Shown here piece after piece: positions 1 to 11,372 of a stretch of 64,000 nucleotides of DNA. Origin of the DNA: Nectonema munidae (taxonomy: Eukaryota > Nematomorpha > Nectonematoida > Nectonematidae); the NCBI GenBank assembly GCA_030549495.1, contig JAUIRK010000905.1, positions 439,001-503,000 on the forward strand. Direction: 5' to 3'. The notes under the pieces are model-generated. The model was not told the origin of the DNA and made no database searches. It worked only from the letters and a program-made list of their open reading frames with translations. The translations under genes and the position numbers were made by a program. The first letter of the stretch is position 1. The number at the start of each line of letters is the position of its first letter.

Positions 1-791
1 TTTTATCAAAACCATTCCCTGGCATAAAAGTATATAAATTTTAGAATATACATTTTACTTATTTTATATATGAATGCATAAAGTAGAGATGCTTTTGTCG
101 ATCAAAAGAGTGAATATCTTTTTGAAAAATCAAAACGAGATCTGGTTTTTTTGTTTGATATTGTATATAAATATTAATCACTTTATTTCGTTCGGATAGC
201 TAAACTTGCATTAAATGAGCTTAAATTTAATGAAGACGCATCGTAGCTTTTCGTTTCGCCGTTTTCTCTAAATTTAGAATTAATATTTCGAAAATTCGCT
301 TTTCGAATGAAAATAATTCTTAAAATGAAGATCAATTTTCGTATATAAGTGTTTAATTATAAAGTTTGTTATTTTAGTTTCATTTTAAAAATATTTTATT
401 AAAATCATCAAATCGAATTGTATTGCAGCCAAACTCACCTGCATTAACGAGTCCCCTATTAAATAAACTCTCAATTAATCTTCCCATTTAGTTGTTTAGG
501 CTTTGCTATAATAAAGCTCTTTATCACCATAAAGATAAAATCGCCCCCTCCCCAACTCCATTCTTGTTATGCAGAACATAATGGAAACAACAAGGAAGTT
601 CGCTATGAAAAATGAATTCGTACACTTCACCCTTTTTAATGTTTAATTTTAATTAACATTAATTAAAACACAATTTAAATAACAATACCCAGTTTTACAT
701 AGTAAAATTTAATTAACATTTTAATGTAAATTTTAATGCTTGGAAATGAATAGCCCACTGGGTACCAATTACATCTGAAAATTTTGCTTAA
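1..791. other. AT-rich non-coding stretch
   Basis: No convincing coding segment on either strand. If the HELLS-like gene at 1563-1911 continues leftwards, this is intron. I looked for the helicase motif I exon (DEMGLGKT) on the minus strand and did not find it. Confidence 0.4.
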
Positions 792-1294
792 TTAGAGTCT
801 GAAAACTAGAACAAGGGAATTGATAAAGCACGGGCAGGACACACTCCAAGTGCATGTCCACCTTGTCAAATATTTCTCTTCCATTGTTCTACTGCTAAGA
901 GTTTTGCAAAAGAAAAAATTGTCTACCAGGCGCTTGTCATATACATATTGTGGAGAAACGCAAGGCTGAGCTAAGTTTGCAGCATCCGTTGTTTCATCAA
1001 GCTGAGTTGCAAAAAAGTTGAAAATGGAATTCCGAATCAATAAAACCACCTCTGATATTTTAAATATATAAAATTTCAATTTATTCATACAAAAATCAAA
1101 AAAACTTGCGTAATATTTTGAGCATTAATCTTGCTTCTGAACTTTCCTAAATAAGTTTTCAAATCTCGGGAGAGTTTGAGAAACTTTGCAAAATTAACCT
1201 TCAACTGTAGACAGTTATGACATCTCTTTTTTATTTCATAGAAGGCACAAAAACCGGTTTCGCCTATATAAGATGTAAGAAAGAGTAACGGCAA
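792..1294 (-). mobile_element. hAT transposase remnant (ZBED5/FAM200-like), parts out of order
   Basis: Two adjoining minus-strand pieces resemble domesticated hAT proteins of the ZBED5/FAM200 type. The piece at 1085-1294 contains SYIGETGFCAFYEIKKRCHN, which matches the C-terminal hAT dimerisation block (usually YLCE(T/S)GFSA.TSIKTKYRN). The piece at 792-1088 contains FFATQLDETTDAANLAQ, the start of the catalytic core with the first acidic residue (QLDE(S/T)TD), then YVYDKRLVDNFFFCKTL. The C-terminal block comes before the catalytic start, so this is not one colinear gene. Reading frames are broken within the 792-1088 piece. It probably sits in an intron of the helicase gene. Confidence 0.7.
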
Positions 1295-1562
1295 TTTAAT
1301 AACATAGCCTAATATGCTTTAGTTGTCTTGATGTATTTAAACTGTATCAAAATAAAATTTTGGGGCAAAATGTGTAGAGTTTACTCTTGTCTTTAACATA
1401 AAACAGAGAAAGAGATCAAGGCATACAATTGATAATGATGTGAAAATGATAATGTAAGAGACGACAATGAAAATTATGGCCACGATACATGGATACATTT
1501 GATAGTGGTAATGGAGAAAACTCTTTTACTTCTGAAAATAAGTAAACTTAAGAAAAATATAC

Positions 1563-1790
1563 CTTCAGCCATTCTACACCATCTAGTTGATACGGTTTGA
1601 GTGTTCCTCCTGTGATCAACGAAGACTGTTTTTGTGAGGAACTAAGAGCTGAACTTTTTGAAGCGTGTGTATTTGTTGATTTTAGTTTTGATAAAACATA
1701 ATAGGAATAAAATTTGCTACTAGTTAAAAGCTGTTCAATTTTCGATTCTTTTTCCTTTTCTTGAAAAGATGATTCCAAATCGGACTCTTT
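1563..1790 (-). CDS. HELLS: HELLS/LSH-like SNF2 helicase, exon 2 of the visible part
   Basis: Internal exon of a lymphoid-specific-helicase-like chromatin remodeller, a nuclear SNF2 ATPase linked to DNA methylation and heterochromatin. The exon is bounded by an acceptor (TTCGTTAG at 1798-1791) and a donor (GAAG/GTAT, GT at 1562-1561). Its 76 codons include IEQLLTSSKFYSYYVLSKLK, like the HELLS segment around LQHLLEKSN.YSKFLLTKM, then a serine-rich linker, and end with TGGTLKPYQLDGVEWLK, the usual entry to the SNF2 ATPase domain. The next exon should carry the Walker A motif but is not in the window. ISWI or SMARCA proteins share the YQ.GVEWL part; the SKFYS.Y.L.K segment favours HELLS. Confidence 0.7.
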
Positions 1791-1842
1791 CTAACGAAAA
1801 ATGAATTAAAAGCTGAAAGTTAAAATATAACATGAGAAATAC

Positions 1843-1911
1843 TTTCTTTTCTTCGTAATTAAATTTATCTTTGACTATGGATTCTCCTCCTTGTACAAAT
1901 TCTTGATTCAT
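1843..1911 (-). CDS. HELLS: HELLS-like helicase, N-terminal exon
   Basis: The 23 codons begin with ATG at 1911 (MNQEFVQGGESIVKDKF) and end at a donor AAA/GTATTT, in phase 0 with the exon at 1563-1790 across a 52-bp intron. The ATG is directly preceded by TTTTCATTAG, so it is either the start codon at the first base of an exon or an internal methionine. The joined reading gives an acidic and lysine-rich region before the SKFYSYY segment, as expected for a HELLS N terminus. Confidence 0.5.
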
Positions 1912-2866
1912 CTAATGAAAATAAGAATAAACTTCACAAACATTAATTTTTTTTATATAAAAATACTTTTCTGAAAATTGAAAAGATCTTAGTAAAAGAG
2001 ACAAGTAAATTTATTTAAAGTTAAATGAATATTTTATGCATTTTTCAAATATTCCTTTCAAAATCTTTATCTAATCGCAACCCCTTTATAAAATTACCTG
2101 CTAATTAAGCGAATGACGAAATAAAATGTGAAATCAGTCAAATGTGATGGATTGCAAACTATTTTTATCATATTAATTATAAAATATAAAAGTGATACTT
2201 TATTTTATTCGGAAGAGATCAATCAACTGTTTAAATATGTTAAGAAAGATCAAGTAAAATCCATCATGAAAACTCAAGGGCACACTTTTTTCATATTTCA
2301 TAAATAAAAATTTTTTTACCACCATTTTTAAGTCATCTTTCTCTCTAAGCAGACCCCTCTCTAAATAGACCCATTTTTACGAGTAGCCTTTATTTATCTA
2401 TTACATTTAGCGTGTGAAATATTCTCTAAATCGGCCATCTCTCTATTCCGTAGATCGACCATCGCTATTATAACCGTAGTTAGATTCTAAACCAATCGTG
2501 TATTTCAATACCGATTGTGCATTATATCACAATAATTGACACATTATCACGCTTGTATGTGTGTGTGAAGAGAAAATAATATAAAATCGTTGATTTCCTA
2601 TTCTTCTATAAAATTTTAACTGGTAACAGAAAATGAATTTAGTTTTAAAAATATTTTTGAAAATGAGGAATAAATTAAGATACAGTCTGCATAAAATGAT
2701 AAACTAAGGGATTTATTTAAGGAATGCTTGTTAACTAATCGTCATTCGACTTTCAGACATTTTTTGCATAAACTGTGCTTTATTTTCTCTCTATTTAAGC
2801 TTTTACTTTTTGGTTTTTGAAATTTTAATACATTATTTAACCTCGACATAAGGATGAATAATGTGG
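1912..2866. other. Intergenic, nothing recognised
   Basis: AT-rich with no recognised gene or repeat. It would hold the promoter of the HELLS-like gene if the ATG at 1911 is the start; no promoter element could be called. Confidence 0.35.
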
Positions 2867-2874
2867 AGAAAGGA

Positions 2875-3066
2875 GTTGCTTCGTCAAAACGTCCAAAAGC
2901 AAAATGTCCGAAACTGTAGTGCCCGAAGGTTTGAGGTTAGTTTTAAATTAAAAGTTTGGATTAACGTAAAAGTTAGCCTTTAAATTGGTGTAGAAGTAAT
3001 TTTATACACACGTTTGGAGAATTTAGTTTCGGACGTTTTAGTTTTGGTACCTTTTAACCATGAACC
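2875..3066. mobile_element. Fold-back element, CGGACGTTTTGG family, copy 1
   Basis: A 192-bp element flanked by a perfect 8-bp target duplication AGAAAGGA (2867-2874 and 3067-3074). Its arms carry inverted, iterated motifs: GTCAAAACGTCCAAAAGC on the left and GTTTCGGACGTTTTAG on the right. It has no coding capacity. The same arms occur at 61149-61710 and 63101-63645. Confidence 0.7.
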
Positions 3067-3459
3067 AGAAAGGAAAGACTGCTAATGCTAGTGTGAAGTT
3101 TTTTTGACAAAGCAAAAAACCGTTTTGTAAAACTGTGTTAAGTTGTTTCAAAGCCGGAATCTCCAAAATTAAGACTACGACTTAAACCACCTTAAATATA
3201 TCGTCATAAAGGTAATTATACCGTAGGTAGAGTATATTTATTAACAAAGCCAAACGTTGTTTGTAATGAACTACAGTCAAACTTGTATAAACCGAAGTTC
3301 AAGAAAACAGAAGATTATTTTCGGTTTAGACAACATTTCGGTTATTAGAAGTCTTCGTAAAAACTAAGTGAAACATCCCAAATTACACATTCATTTTAAA
3401 GTACCCATGATATATAGAAGTTGTAAATTTTAATATATATTGATAAAAAATCAACATAA

Positions 3460-3609
3460 ACTTTATTTAAATTTTTTTTTTAAAAAAAAAAAATTTTATT
3501 TTATTTTTTTTTTTTTTTTTTTTTTTTTTTTATTATTTTTTTTTTTTTTTAAAAATTTTTGAAGGTTTTTCTTAAAAAAAAAAAAATAAAATATTTAAAA
3601 AAAATTTTT
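3460..3609. repeat. A/T homopolymer-rich low-complexity tract
   Basis: About 150 bp of almost pure A and T runs, including one T run of over 20 bases, inside the 3' non-coding part of the Tigger element. Read or assembly errors are likely here. Confidence 0.8.
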
Positions 3610-4979
3610 TTAGTAAATTAAACCCACAACCATTGTATTTTCTGGAGCCGACTCTTGGCTACTTAAGCTTGATATTGAGCAATTTTCTCTTTCTAGATGA
3701 TCATCTAAAATAACTCTCTCCCAGTCAGAAGAATCATTTTCAATGTGAGCATTTTTGTCTATATCAATATATTCTTGTAAATTTATATCACCTTCAACGA
3801 TTTCAGAGACCATTAATGAAAGATCTTGTACATCTTTTTCTATTGAGAAGTTTTGTTCGGAAGGAGTTTCACTTGTGAATCCGCAAAGTTGAAAACAAGA
3901 GGTAATAGTTGAAGCTCTAACTTTGTTCCATGCCTCTTTAATCCAAAATATCGCATCTTTGCATTTTGAAAACTTTCCATTTTTGCAATTAAGTGCGAAT
4001 TCAGTTGCTTTCGATAATTTACTTTGAATGAACGAATAATTCCCTGATCTAGAGGTTGTAAACACGAAGTAATGTTTGCAGGTAAAAATTTCAACTTGAC
4101 ATTATCAAGTTCTACCAAAGTATGGGATTGAGCATTATCGAAAAACAGTAAAATGTTTCTTTGTTGCCTTTTCATTTTTTTGTCAAGTGTTTGAAGCCAT
4201 TGAACAAAAATTTTAGAAGTCATCCATCCATTCTTATTAGACTCCCATCTTACTGGAAGCTCATCAACTTTGAGTGATTTAAAGCATCGAGGTTTTTTTG
4301 CTTTTCCTATTACTAAAGGATGGAGTTTTTCACCTGTTAGACTACAAGCAAGCATAATAGTGAGTCGATCTTTGGAAGTTTTTCCTCCTTTACAATTATC
4401 ACCCTTAACAGCCAATGTTTTGGTAGGCAAAGCACGAAAATAAAGTGCTGTTTCATCGCAATTGAAAATATTGGATGATGAATAGTCTTTACACATTAAG
4501 TGTATTCTTTCTTTAAAACTTCTATCATTCAAGTTTACGTCATTACTTTCTCCAACAATTCTAAAAGCTTTTATAGAATGTCGTTCTTTGAAAGAATCCA
4601 GCCAACCTGTGAATGCCTTGAAATCGCTGAATCCTAATTCTTCTGCATAAAATAGAGCTTTTTCAGAAATTATTGGACCAGAAACACTGATCTTTTTAGC
4701 TCTTGCTTTCTGAAACCATTGCCAAGTAAGATCATTGATTTCATCATATTTAGATTTAACATTACATCTTTTTTTATCAGAAGGAGCATAGTTTTCAAAA
4801 CAAGAGGTATATGAGTTTCGTTTTTTTAAAATATCGGAGACAGTGCTCACACCGATTCCATACTTTTCACTGAGTTGTTTTAATGTAGGTTTAGGATTTA
4901 AGGAAGCATCGTTTATCAAATTTAATTTTTTTTTCAAATTGAGCTCTACACGAGAGCCCTTTTTATTGGGCTGAGACAT
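3610..4979 (-). pseudogene. Tigger-type transposase with one frameshift
   Basis: CENP-B/JRK-like DDE transposase starting at ATG 4979. Residues about 15-55 form the pogo-type helix-turn-helix (LKQLSEKYGIGVSTVSDILK). A CENP-B-like second DNA-binding domain follows at about 80-145 (WFQKAR..GPIISEKALFYAEELG...F.GWLDSFKERH). The DDE core has D175 (FNCDETALYF), D281 (LLFFDNAQSH) and D311 (LQPLDQGIIRSFK), giving DD29D spacing. Shortly after residue 330, near 3960-3980, the frame shifts by one; the C-terminal part (DAIFWIKEAWNKV, then an acidic tail ending near 3613) continues in the next frame. All three catalytic residues are present, so only the shift argues against activity. Confidence 0.85.
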
Positions 4980-5498
4980 AAATACAAAGACTTGAAATTA
5001 AAAGAAAGTGACTGATGAAATAAAATTGTGTAAAGCAAATTCAAAAGAGATAACCTTATATATTTTTATATAATGATTATGTACATTCACCGTCTTATGC
5101 AAGTGTGTTATGACTAGTAGATAATTTTATAACTGTTATGTTATGATGATTCATGGATGATAATAAGTACTGTTATCATATTGCACAATAGTAAATATAT
5201 TATTGTTCAATTTTTAGTGCATCTCATAACTACATACAAATACTAAAACAAAAGAGAAGCAATTCTTATTACTTTTTGCATAAGCTCAAGACTTAACAAA
5301 CTCTTAAGCCTATTTCGATTTTCACAACATTTTTTACCATTACGAAAGCTGTAATGTTTTTAATTTTTGTTTCGCTTTTCAGAATACGCAAGTTTCGGTT
5401 TTTAGAAGGCAATATAAACATTTTATCAATGAAAGAAGTCGGTGCCACTCTTAAGTTACGGTTTTAACAAGTTTCGGTTGGGACAAGTTTGAAGTGTA

Positions 5499-7212
5499 TA
5501 TGCTAGATTTCCCTAAACATGATTTAAACGCAGAATCATGAACCAGGGTTCATACCAGCTTACGTCTTCAGTGAGAAAGTGCTGCCTTTTTATTAGGGTT
5601 TTTACAAAAATTACGCGTGAACCAACTAAATGATTGATTGCGAATCTGATCGTGACATTTATTTTTTTAAAAATCAATCAAACTTGTCAAAAATTGATTG
5701 ATATTTGACAGCTAAAATAAAAAAAGAAACTTTTAGTTTAAATGGGTATACAAAATTTTTTACACATATATACCCATTTTCAAGTGTGCTGAACACGATG
5801 GTCACGTTTATTTTTTTTTAAATCAACAAAACCTGTCAAAAATTGATTGATATATGACAGCTCAACTTAAAAAATTTACTCTTTATTTAAGTAGTTATAA
5901 AGTTTTTTTTAAACATTTTTGATTAATTTGTGACTTTTTTAAAATCGAGGTATGTTTGCGATCAGATATATTGTACTGATTTTAGAACTATTTGTTTTCA
6001 TGCTATTCTCCAAAGACTATATTCAAATTTTTAGTCATTTCACAAATGGATTTATTTCCCTTTGAAGTTTAGATTTTATTTGGAATCTATAATAAAACAA
6101 ATTTTTTCAGTATCAAAATTTAAAATGAGGCATGAATATTAATTTTGATACTCATCATTATACTATAAAATTGATTCATATATTTATGTTCCAAATTTTT
6201 TTTTAATTTTTAGACTATAGAATGAAAATTACGCTATGAATTATATTTCAACTGGAGTTTGCATGATTACATCGTTTTTTAAATATTATTTATAATTTTT
6301 TCGATTTTTTTCAAACTTTGAATATTCCATTTATATGTGCATAGAGATATGCAAAATTTGGTAAGTTTCTATTTCGGAAGAATGAAATTATAACTTCTAA
6401 AACTTTTTTACATTTGTATATATAAAGTAGGTTCCCTCTTCTTCAGAAAATGCCATCCAAGTTTTGCCAAGATAACGATGTATATATTGAGAATAGTTTT
6501 TTTCTTTTATTTTTAAATTATTTTTATTATCCGTGACAGTTAATAAAGGAGATCATTCACTTATTTTAAATACTGCGAGCAATTATTAAATAAAAAAGCA
6601 AATTTTATGGAGAAAACCCATGTTGTGGTGAAAATATTTTTCATTTTAGAGAAACGATACGACAACCAAAAGATTACATATAAAAAAAACGATCAAATTT
6701 TTATTATAAATAAATTATGTTTCAACGTTATCATCTTCGTTCATTTGTATATTGTTTGATTATACGTATAAAACTTTATCAAAATTGTCAAACACGAAAC
6801 TTATTTAAATTGGCCCATTCAGCTTGTTTCATGATATTGTAGAGTGAATGGTATAAACGAACTGTCTTTCTTTTTCAAATAAAATACTGCGCATCAAAAT
6901 ATGCCTCTACAGAGTCCTTGTTTTGTATTTAATTAATTTCATTAAAAAAACTCTTCATTAAATTCGGTATAAAATCCCGTTTTTAGTTATATATCATTTT
7001 CAATTTTTTCATTTTTTGCAATTTGGTTTGCCTACTTATAATTCTATTTGTTCTGTGACTAAATAAATTACATATATAGCTACGTATAACTATTTAATCA
7101 TGAAGTCCTTTATTTCAGTTGAAGTGTCATATATCAATCATTTTTTGACAGGTATGATTAATTTTTATAAAAAATAAACATCACTGTTGGATTCAGCCTA
7201 CTTGAAAATGGG
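5499..7212. repeat. Repeat-derived stretch with ~150-bp units in both orientations
   Basis: No gene seen. At 5620-5900 there are about two units of the repeat that also builds the arrays at 22.99-23.67 and 29.06-29.64 kb (keys: GTCAAAAATTGATTGATAT and CATATATACCCATTTTCA). At 7100-7212 one unit occurs in the opposite orientation and is cut by the next repeat. This may be an eroded relative of the TTAA-flanked element. Confidence 0.5.
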
Positions 7213-7455
7213 TACATGTGTAAAACAGGGGCGCACATCCTCAAAATTATTGGGGGCGAAATTTTTTTGTTGCAATTTTCAAAATTAGTGGTCTGGAAAT
7301 ACCACGGGAGACCAAATATTCAAGCAATCCTTTAAAATAGAATGTAAGCGCATACCTAAATTTATAAGACTACTTTATATTTTTTTTACAAATTTGGTTA
7401 ATTTAAATACTATACTTCCAGCGAAAATATTTTAATTAAATTTGCATATCGAATA

Positions 7456-8035
7456 TGGTGCGCAGAAAAAATGCCCCCAATTAAAAAGTAGGAACCCCCA
7501 GTAAAAATCCTCCCGAAAAAAATGCCCCAATTTAAAATTAGGAAAAAATGCCCCAACACAAAAAATTTCAAAAAATTATTAATTAAAATTAAAAAAAAAA
7601 TTTTTAAAAAAGATATGACAAATAAAGATTTTTTGTAAAAAAAACAAAAAGTTAACTTTTCATCTAAAACATTTAAATTTAATTAAAGTAAACTAAAAAA
7701 CTCAGCATAGGAAAATTTTTTAAATACAAAAAAAATTTATAAAACAGAAAATATTTTTGGACTTTGTGTGTATCAGAACACTTTCTAAATATAATTTGTG
7801 TTTTAACTGATTTTATGAACACATTCCCACAAATCTGCACCTTTGCTATTGTTTTCAAGAACTTTATAAAGAAAAAACCCTATAGATTAAGAAATTTTAG
7901 AAATTTAGCCTTTGGTGGTACCAAATAAAAATATTTATATAATTTTAAAAAATCATGAAAATCAAAAATTAGGGGGCATTTTTTCCTACTTTTTAATTGG
8001 GGGCATTTTTTATGGGGGCATTTTTACCTACAACC
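7456..8035. mobile_element. Fold-back element, GGGGGCATTTTTT family
   Basis: A 580-bp non-coding element with long inverted arms: ATGCCCCCAATTAAAAAGTA near the left end, repeated inverted near the right end with extra copies of the GGGGGCATTTTT module. It is flanked by an 8-bp duplication with one mismatch (ATCGAATA at 7448-7455, ATCAAATA at 8036-8043). It lies inside the dispersed repeat, so it is younger than that repeat. Confidence 0.65.
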
Positions 8036-8509
8036 ATCAAATATACACTAGTTAAAAAAATCCAAAATTGTTAGGGGGTGGAATAGGCTTTTCATTTGAA
8101 AAATGAAGTATTCTACCAGGCACATTACTAGAATTGATGAAAGGATATTTGATTCATAGAGAAAACAAATAACTGAAGGTTGGATAGTTTTATATGAGTG
8201 AATGTAGTCTAAAGGCAAAGAGTCTACTAGACACCCTGCGATGTTTATATGAAAAAATGTGATTGATTCAGGGGCAAGGGTATACAACGAAGTTATAATT
8301 GTGCAAACAAAAAATTAAGATCGCATTATTTCATTTTACTCAGCATCATTCAAAAATAGTTTAAAAGCTAAATTGATACAAGCTACAAAAATCTACAAAA
8401 AGTAAAATAACTTTTAACATTTTGCAATGATTTGCCTTTTATAATAACTTTTAAGGAAAAAAGTCTATCAGAAAAAGTTAAAGAGCTACAAAAAAACTAA
8501 AAAATTTTA

Positions 8510-8660
8510 GAGCATAACTTAAGTTTTTTGAAAACTAATTTGACGTATCCCCTACAGCAAATTCTATGAGTGGCATGACAGGTTGGTTGAGATGATGGAC
8601 TCAGCACGGAAGCCCCTGGATTCGATTCCTCATCGATACGAATTTGTTCCGTGATGAGAT
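8510..8660 (+). repeat. tRNA-like SINE segment (family S3)
   Basis: Contains a polymerase III box B-like motif (GGATTCGATTCC at about 8627) preceded by a box A-like stretch GGTTGGTTGAGATGATGG. A second copy lies on the minus strand at 19745-19890. The conserved sequence extends further 5' than a plain SINE head, so it may be a SINE fused into a longer repeat. Confidence 0.5.
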
Positions 8661-8929
8661 CAGCCAAAGCAAATACCAGAAATGAAATCAGCGTACTTAA
8701 TTTAGTTGTTTTCACCTAATTTCATGCTTGCCTCAAATTTTTTGTTTTTTAGTGTTATCATAATCACATCACAAGCATCAATAGTAGGTTCATCAAGAGG
8801 TGATTAATATACAAATAGGCAGGGCCATGTGGATGAAGAAAACTCACCCAAACTCTATGCAAAATAAAAAACGAAAAACAAAGCGAATTATCATTTTTTT
8901 AGGTAATTTTCATGTTGCTCTGATGTTGT

Positions 8930-10326
8930 AAAATTAAATGTGATTGAAGGAAATGATTTTATCGAAAAATTGCAGAGGGCTTTAGGATCTAGAATAAGTT
9001 CTTTGAAGACTTGTCATTGCAACTAGTCTTTTCACAGTTTCTCCAATACCATCATAAAAGTCTTTACCATGGATTGTAGCAAAAAATGCCATTCTGCCTC
9101 AATACCAAAATCACTCCTATGATTGGAGAGGTTAATAAAGTTTTAATGATTTGTAATTGGGCAGCGCATCCATCACTGGAGTAGAATACTATTTTAATTT
9201 TATGAGATAAGAAATTTATCAATCTGATTAGAAAAGGATGAATCGCAGTTTCATCGTGTTGATTGCATTCAAAATTACTACAAAACTTTGATAGTGTAAC
9301 TTTCCTTCTTTATGGAAATAAATAACAAACGGATGTATTGTTGTTTGAGTGTTGTTCCAGTGAAATGACTACACTGTATCTTGCACAATAAATGAAAAAT
9401 TTACAGAAAAGTCCCATATTATCACAAGCACATCTTTTTTTGTAAAAAATTATTTTGAGTCTTAGTTATAAAGTCATGTCCTAAAAGGATTCTCAATACT
9501 TCATGAAAATAAAGAATGAATTCTTCCACTGATAATAATTTATTGAATTCTAAACGGGATCTATCAGTTTAAATTAAACCAAATCAAGATCCTTTTGAAG
9601 ACATTGCTTACATTCGCCAAAATGACATTTTCTCCAAGTGGTTTACACTGAAGAAGAGAAAGACAATACTTGTAGTTTGAAATGTGATTCGTATTCACGT
9701 TGTTTTCAGTTATTGGGTGCCTCATTATGGTGGAATTGAATACCTGTGTTACTAAGTTTAATATTTTGATGTTGTGTACCACTCGCTCCAGATTACACAT
9801 TCTTTAGGTCTAAGATCTGCAAACTTAGAAAACCATATTTATTTCTGGATACTTTTTTTGAAGTATTCCTATACTTCTTTCAAATTACAGAGTACTAATA
9901 ATTTAGCTTCCTTTCTCTATACCCGTTAACTTTTTACTGAAATGTATTCCTTCAAACCTGCAACTCTCTACTCTACTCGCAAGATTTATAAAATTACTTT
10001 ACTTTAGTAATCATCTCAGTATCAAGCCGTTTACCCAACTTTGGATTTAGTGTAGATAATACACCCTTTTCTTTAACCAAATTTTTTGCTTGTCGAGCAA
10101 TGTATTGGGAACATGCGAAAGTTTCTATTATTTTCTTTTTTGTCCAGATTTGAGGAAGAACAGTCAGGATGGTTAGTTTTCTAATTCTACTTGCTTCATT
10201 TTTATTAAACTTCTCTTTTAGTTGTTGAATAATTTTTTTCTGAATCAGTTTAAAATTTTGAAGCTCATATTGATCCTCTAAATGATTATCAAGTTATATT
10301 GGAGATGATTCGATGGAAGATGCCAT
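8930..10326 (-). mobile_element. Decayed transposase, FFATxHGK...DGIG family, superfamily not assigned
   Basis: The minus strand starts at ATG 10326. The N-terminal part reads DQYELQNFKLIQKKIIQQLK, then RKLTILTVLPQIWTKKKII and ARQAKNLVKEKGVLSTLNPK. The middle has FSFIVQDTV.SFHWNNTQTT, and the C-terminal part YSSDGCAAQL and WHFFATIHGKDFYDGIGETV with a following KR. These blocks match a widespread animal transposase-like family (SDG..GQ, FFATSHGKG.CDGIGGT.KR) that I recognise by signature but cannot place in a superfamily. Several stops and frameshifts break it, and the segment at 9564-9800 is the longest open part. It may belong to the TTAA-flanked element ending at 10962. Confidence 0.6.
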
Positions 10327-10736
10327 TTTAAACAACGACAAGTGTAACACGATTTATATTGAATTGTAAAGTTTAAAGAAGGATTTTTTATTTATTAGCT
10401 TTTCTGTTAATTATAATAAAAAATTTGTCATGTAAAATAAACCCACTTATAAAAATAAAAATTTTCAATATTTTGGCTACTTAACTAAAACACTGTAGTT
10501 TCTAAAATAAGATTTTTTTTTCAAAAAAACTTTTATGCATATTTAAAGTAATACATGTATGAAATTTTAGGCAAAATTAATTTTTAAGTTAATATATAAT
10601 AAAATAAATTTATTAATAAAAATTGGAAAAAAAAGATAAACATTGAATAGTGTATCGATCAAAAGTAGCATCGCATAAATTCATTTCTGAAAAAGATCCC
10701 TTTCCTTTTTTTTAAAAGAGATTATTTAGTGAAGTT

Positions 10737-10962
10737 TCTTTTTGAGATGAGCTGCCATATATAAATCAATTTTTTGACAGGTTTGATTGATTTTGAAAAA
10801 AAATGGACATCACCACTGAATTCAGCATATTTGAAATATATATATATAAAATTAAAAATATTTATAAAAACTTATTAATATCTCAGAAAAATAGAGGGGG
10901 GGGGCACTTTACGCCCCCTCCCCAGCACTTGAGCGGACAAATTTTGCCGAGCACTAATAGGG
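10737..10962 (+). mobile_element. Right end of a TTAA-flanked element
   Basis: One ~150-bp unit (GAGATGAGCTGCCATATATA, then TTGACAGGTTTGATTGATTT), a G run, and the terminus GAGCGGACAAATTTTGCC...GCACTAATAGGG followed by TTAA at 10963-10966. It matches base for base in many places the right end of the element at 27314-29755. The left end of this copy was not found. Confidence 0.65.
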
Positions 10963-11372
10963 TTAAGTCGCTCAAGATGTCAGAATAAGATTTATTAAAA
11001 CAAAAAAAAATTTTCGAGTTTAAAACAATAAATATGTGAATTTATTGTTTTACTAGTTGAAAAAAACTCCAATAATAATTTAAGTAGAAATAATTGGTTT
11101 TTGATATATATATCAAAATATCATTTTTATTTTGAATAGAAAACAAATTATAGTAATTTTAGAAGTTTTTCTATCTAGTAAAACAATAATTCAGATACTC
11201 ATACATTGAAATTTTATATATAATGTACCTAAAGACAAATAAATATTAGAATAAGGAAAATAAGAAAATTTTAAATTTATAGATCTTTCTCCATTAAAAA
11301 AAATAGGCTAAAAAAGTCATAAAAAAGTAATATAATAATAAAAACATTTTTACTATTCTTAGATATGGGACT

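Larger units (their letters stand above)
3274..5496 (-). mobile_element. Tigger/pogo DNA transposon, nearly complete
   Basis: A 2.2-kb Tc1/mariner-superfamily element with a TA duplication on both sides (3272-3273 and 5497-5498). Inverted ends are CAGTCAAACTTGTATAAACC on the left and, read inwards from the right, CACTTCAAACTTGTCCCAAC. Between them lies one transposase on the minus strand and an AT-rich 3' region. The terminal repeats have diverged from each other but the coding region is still almost open, so it is a moderately young copy. Confidence 0.85.
7213..8700 (+). repeat. Dispersed repeat, copy 1 (split by a fold-back insertion)
   Basis: Colinear with the reverse strand of 19745-20838. 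It starts with CAGGGGCGCACATCCTCAAA, continues through GGAAATACCACGGGAGACC and CTATACTTCCAGCGAAAA, then AATTGATGAAAGGATATTTG, and ends with the tRNA-like segment at 8510-8660. It is interrupted by the fold-back element at 7456-8035 and by extra sequence at about 8363-8510 that the other copy lacks. Confidence 0.65.

Noticed and set aside
1-1562. Next HELLS exon carrying the Walker A motif
   Set aside because: Searched on the minus strand for DEMGLGKT and not found; a short AG...GT interval near 430-470 does not encode it.
3840-4065. Last part of the 379-residue frame in the Tigger ORF
   Set aside because: Past the frameshift the other frame (DAIFWIKEAWNKV) fits the Tigger family; this one is a shadow.
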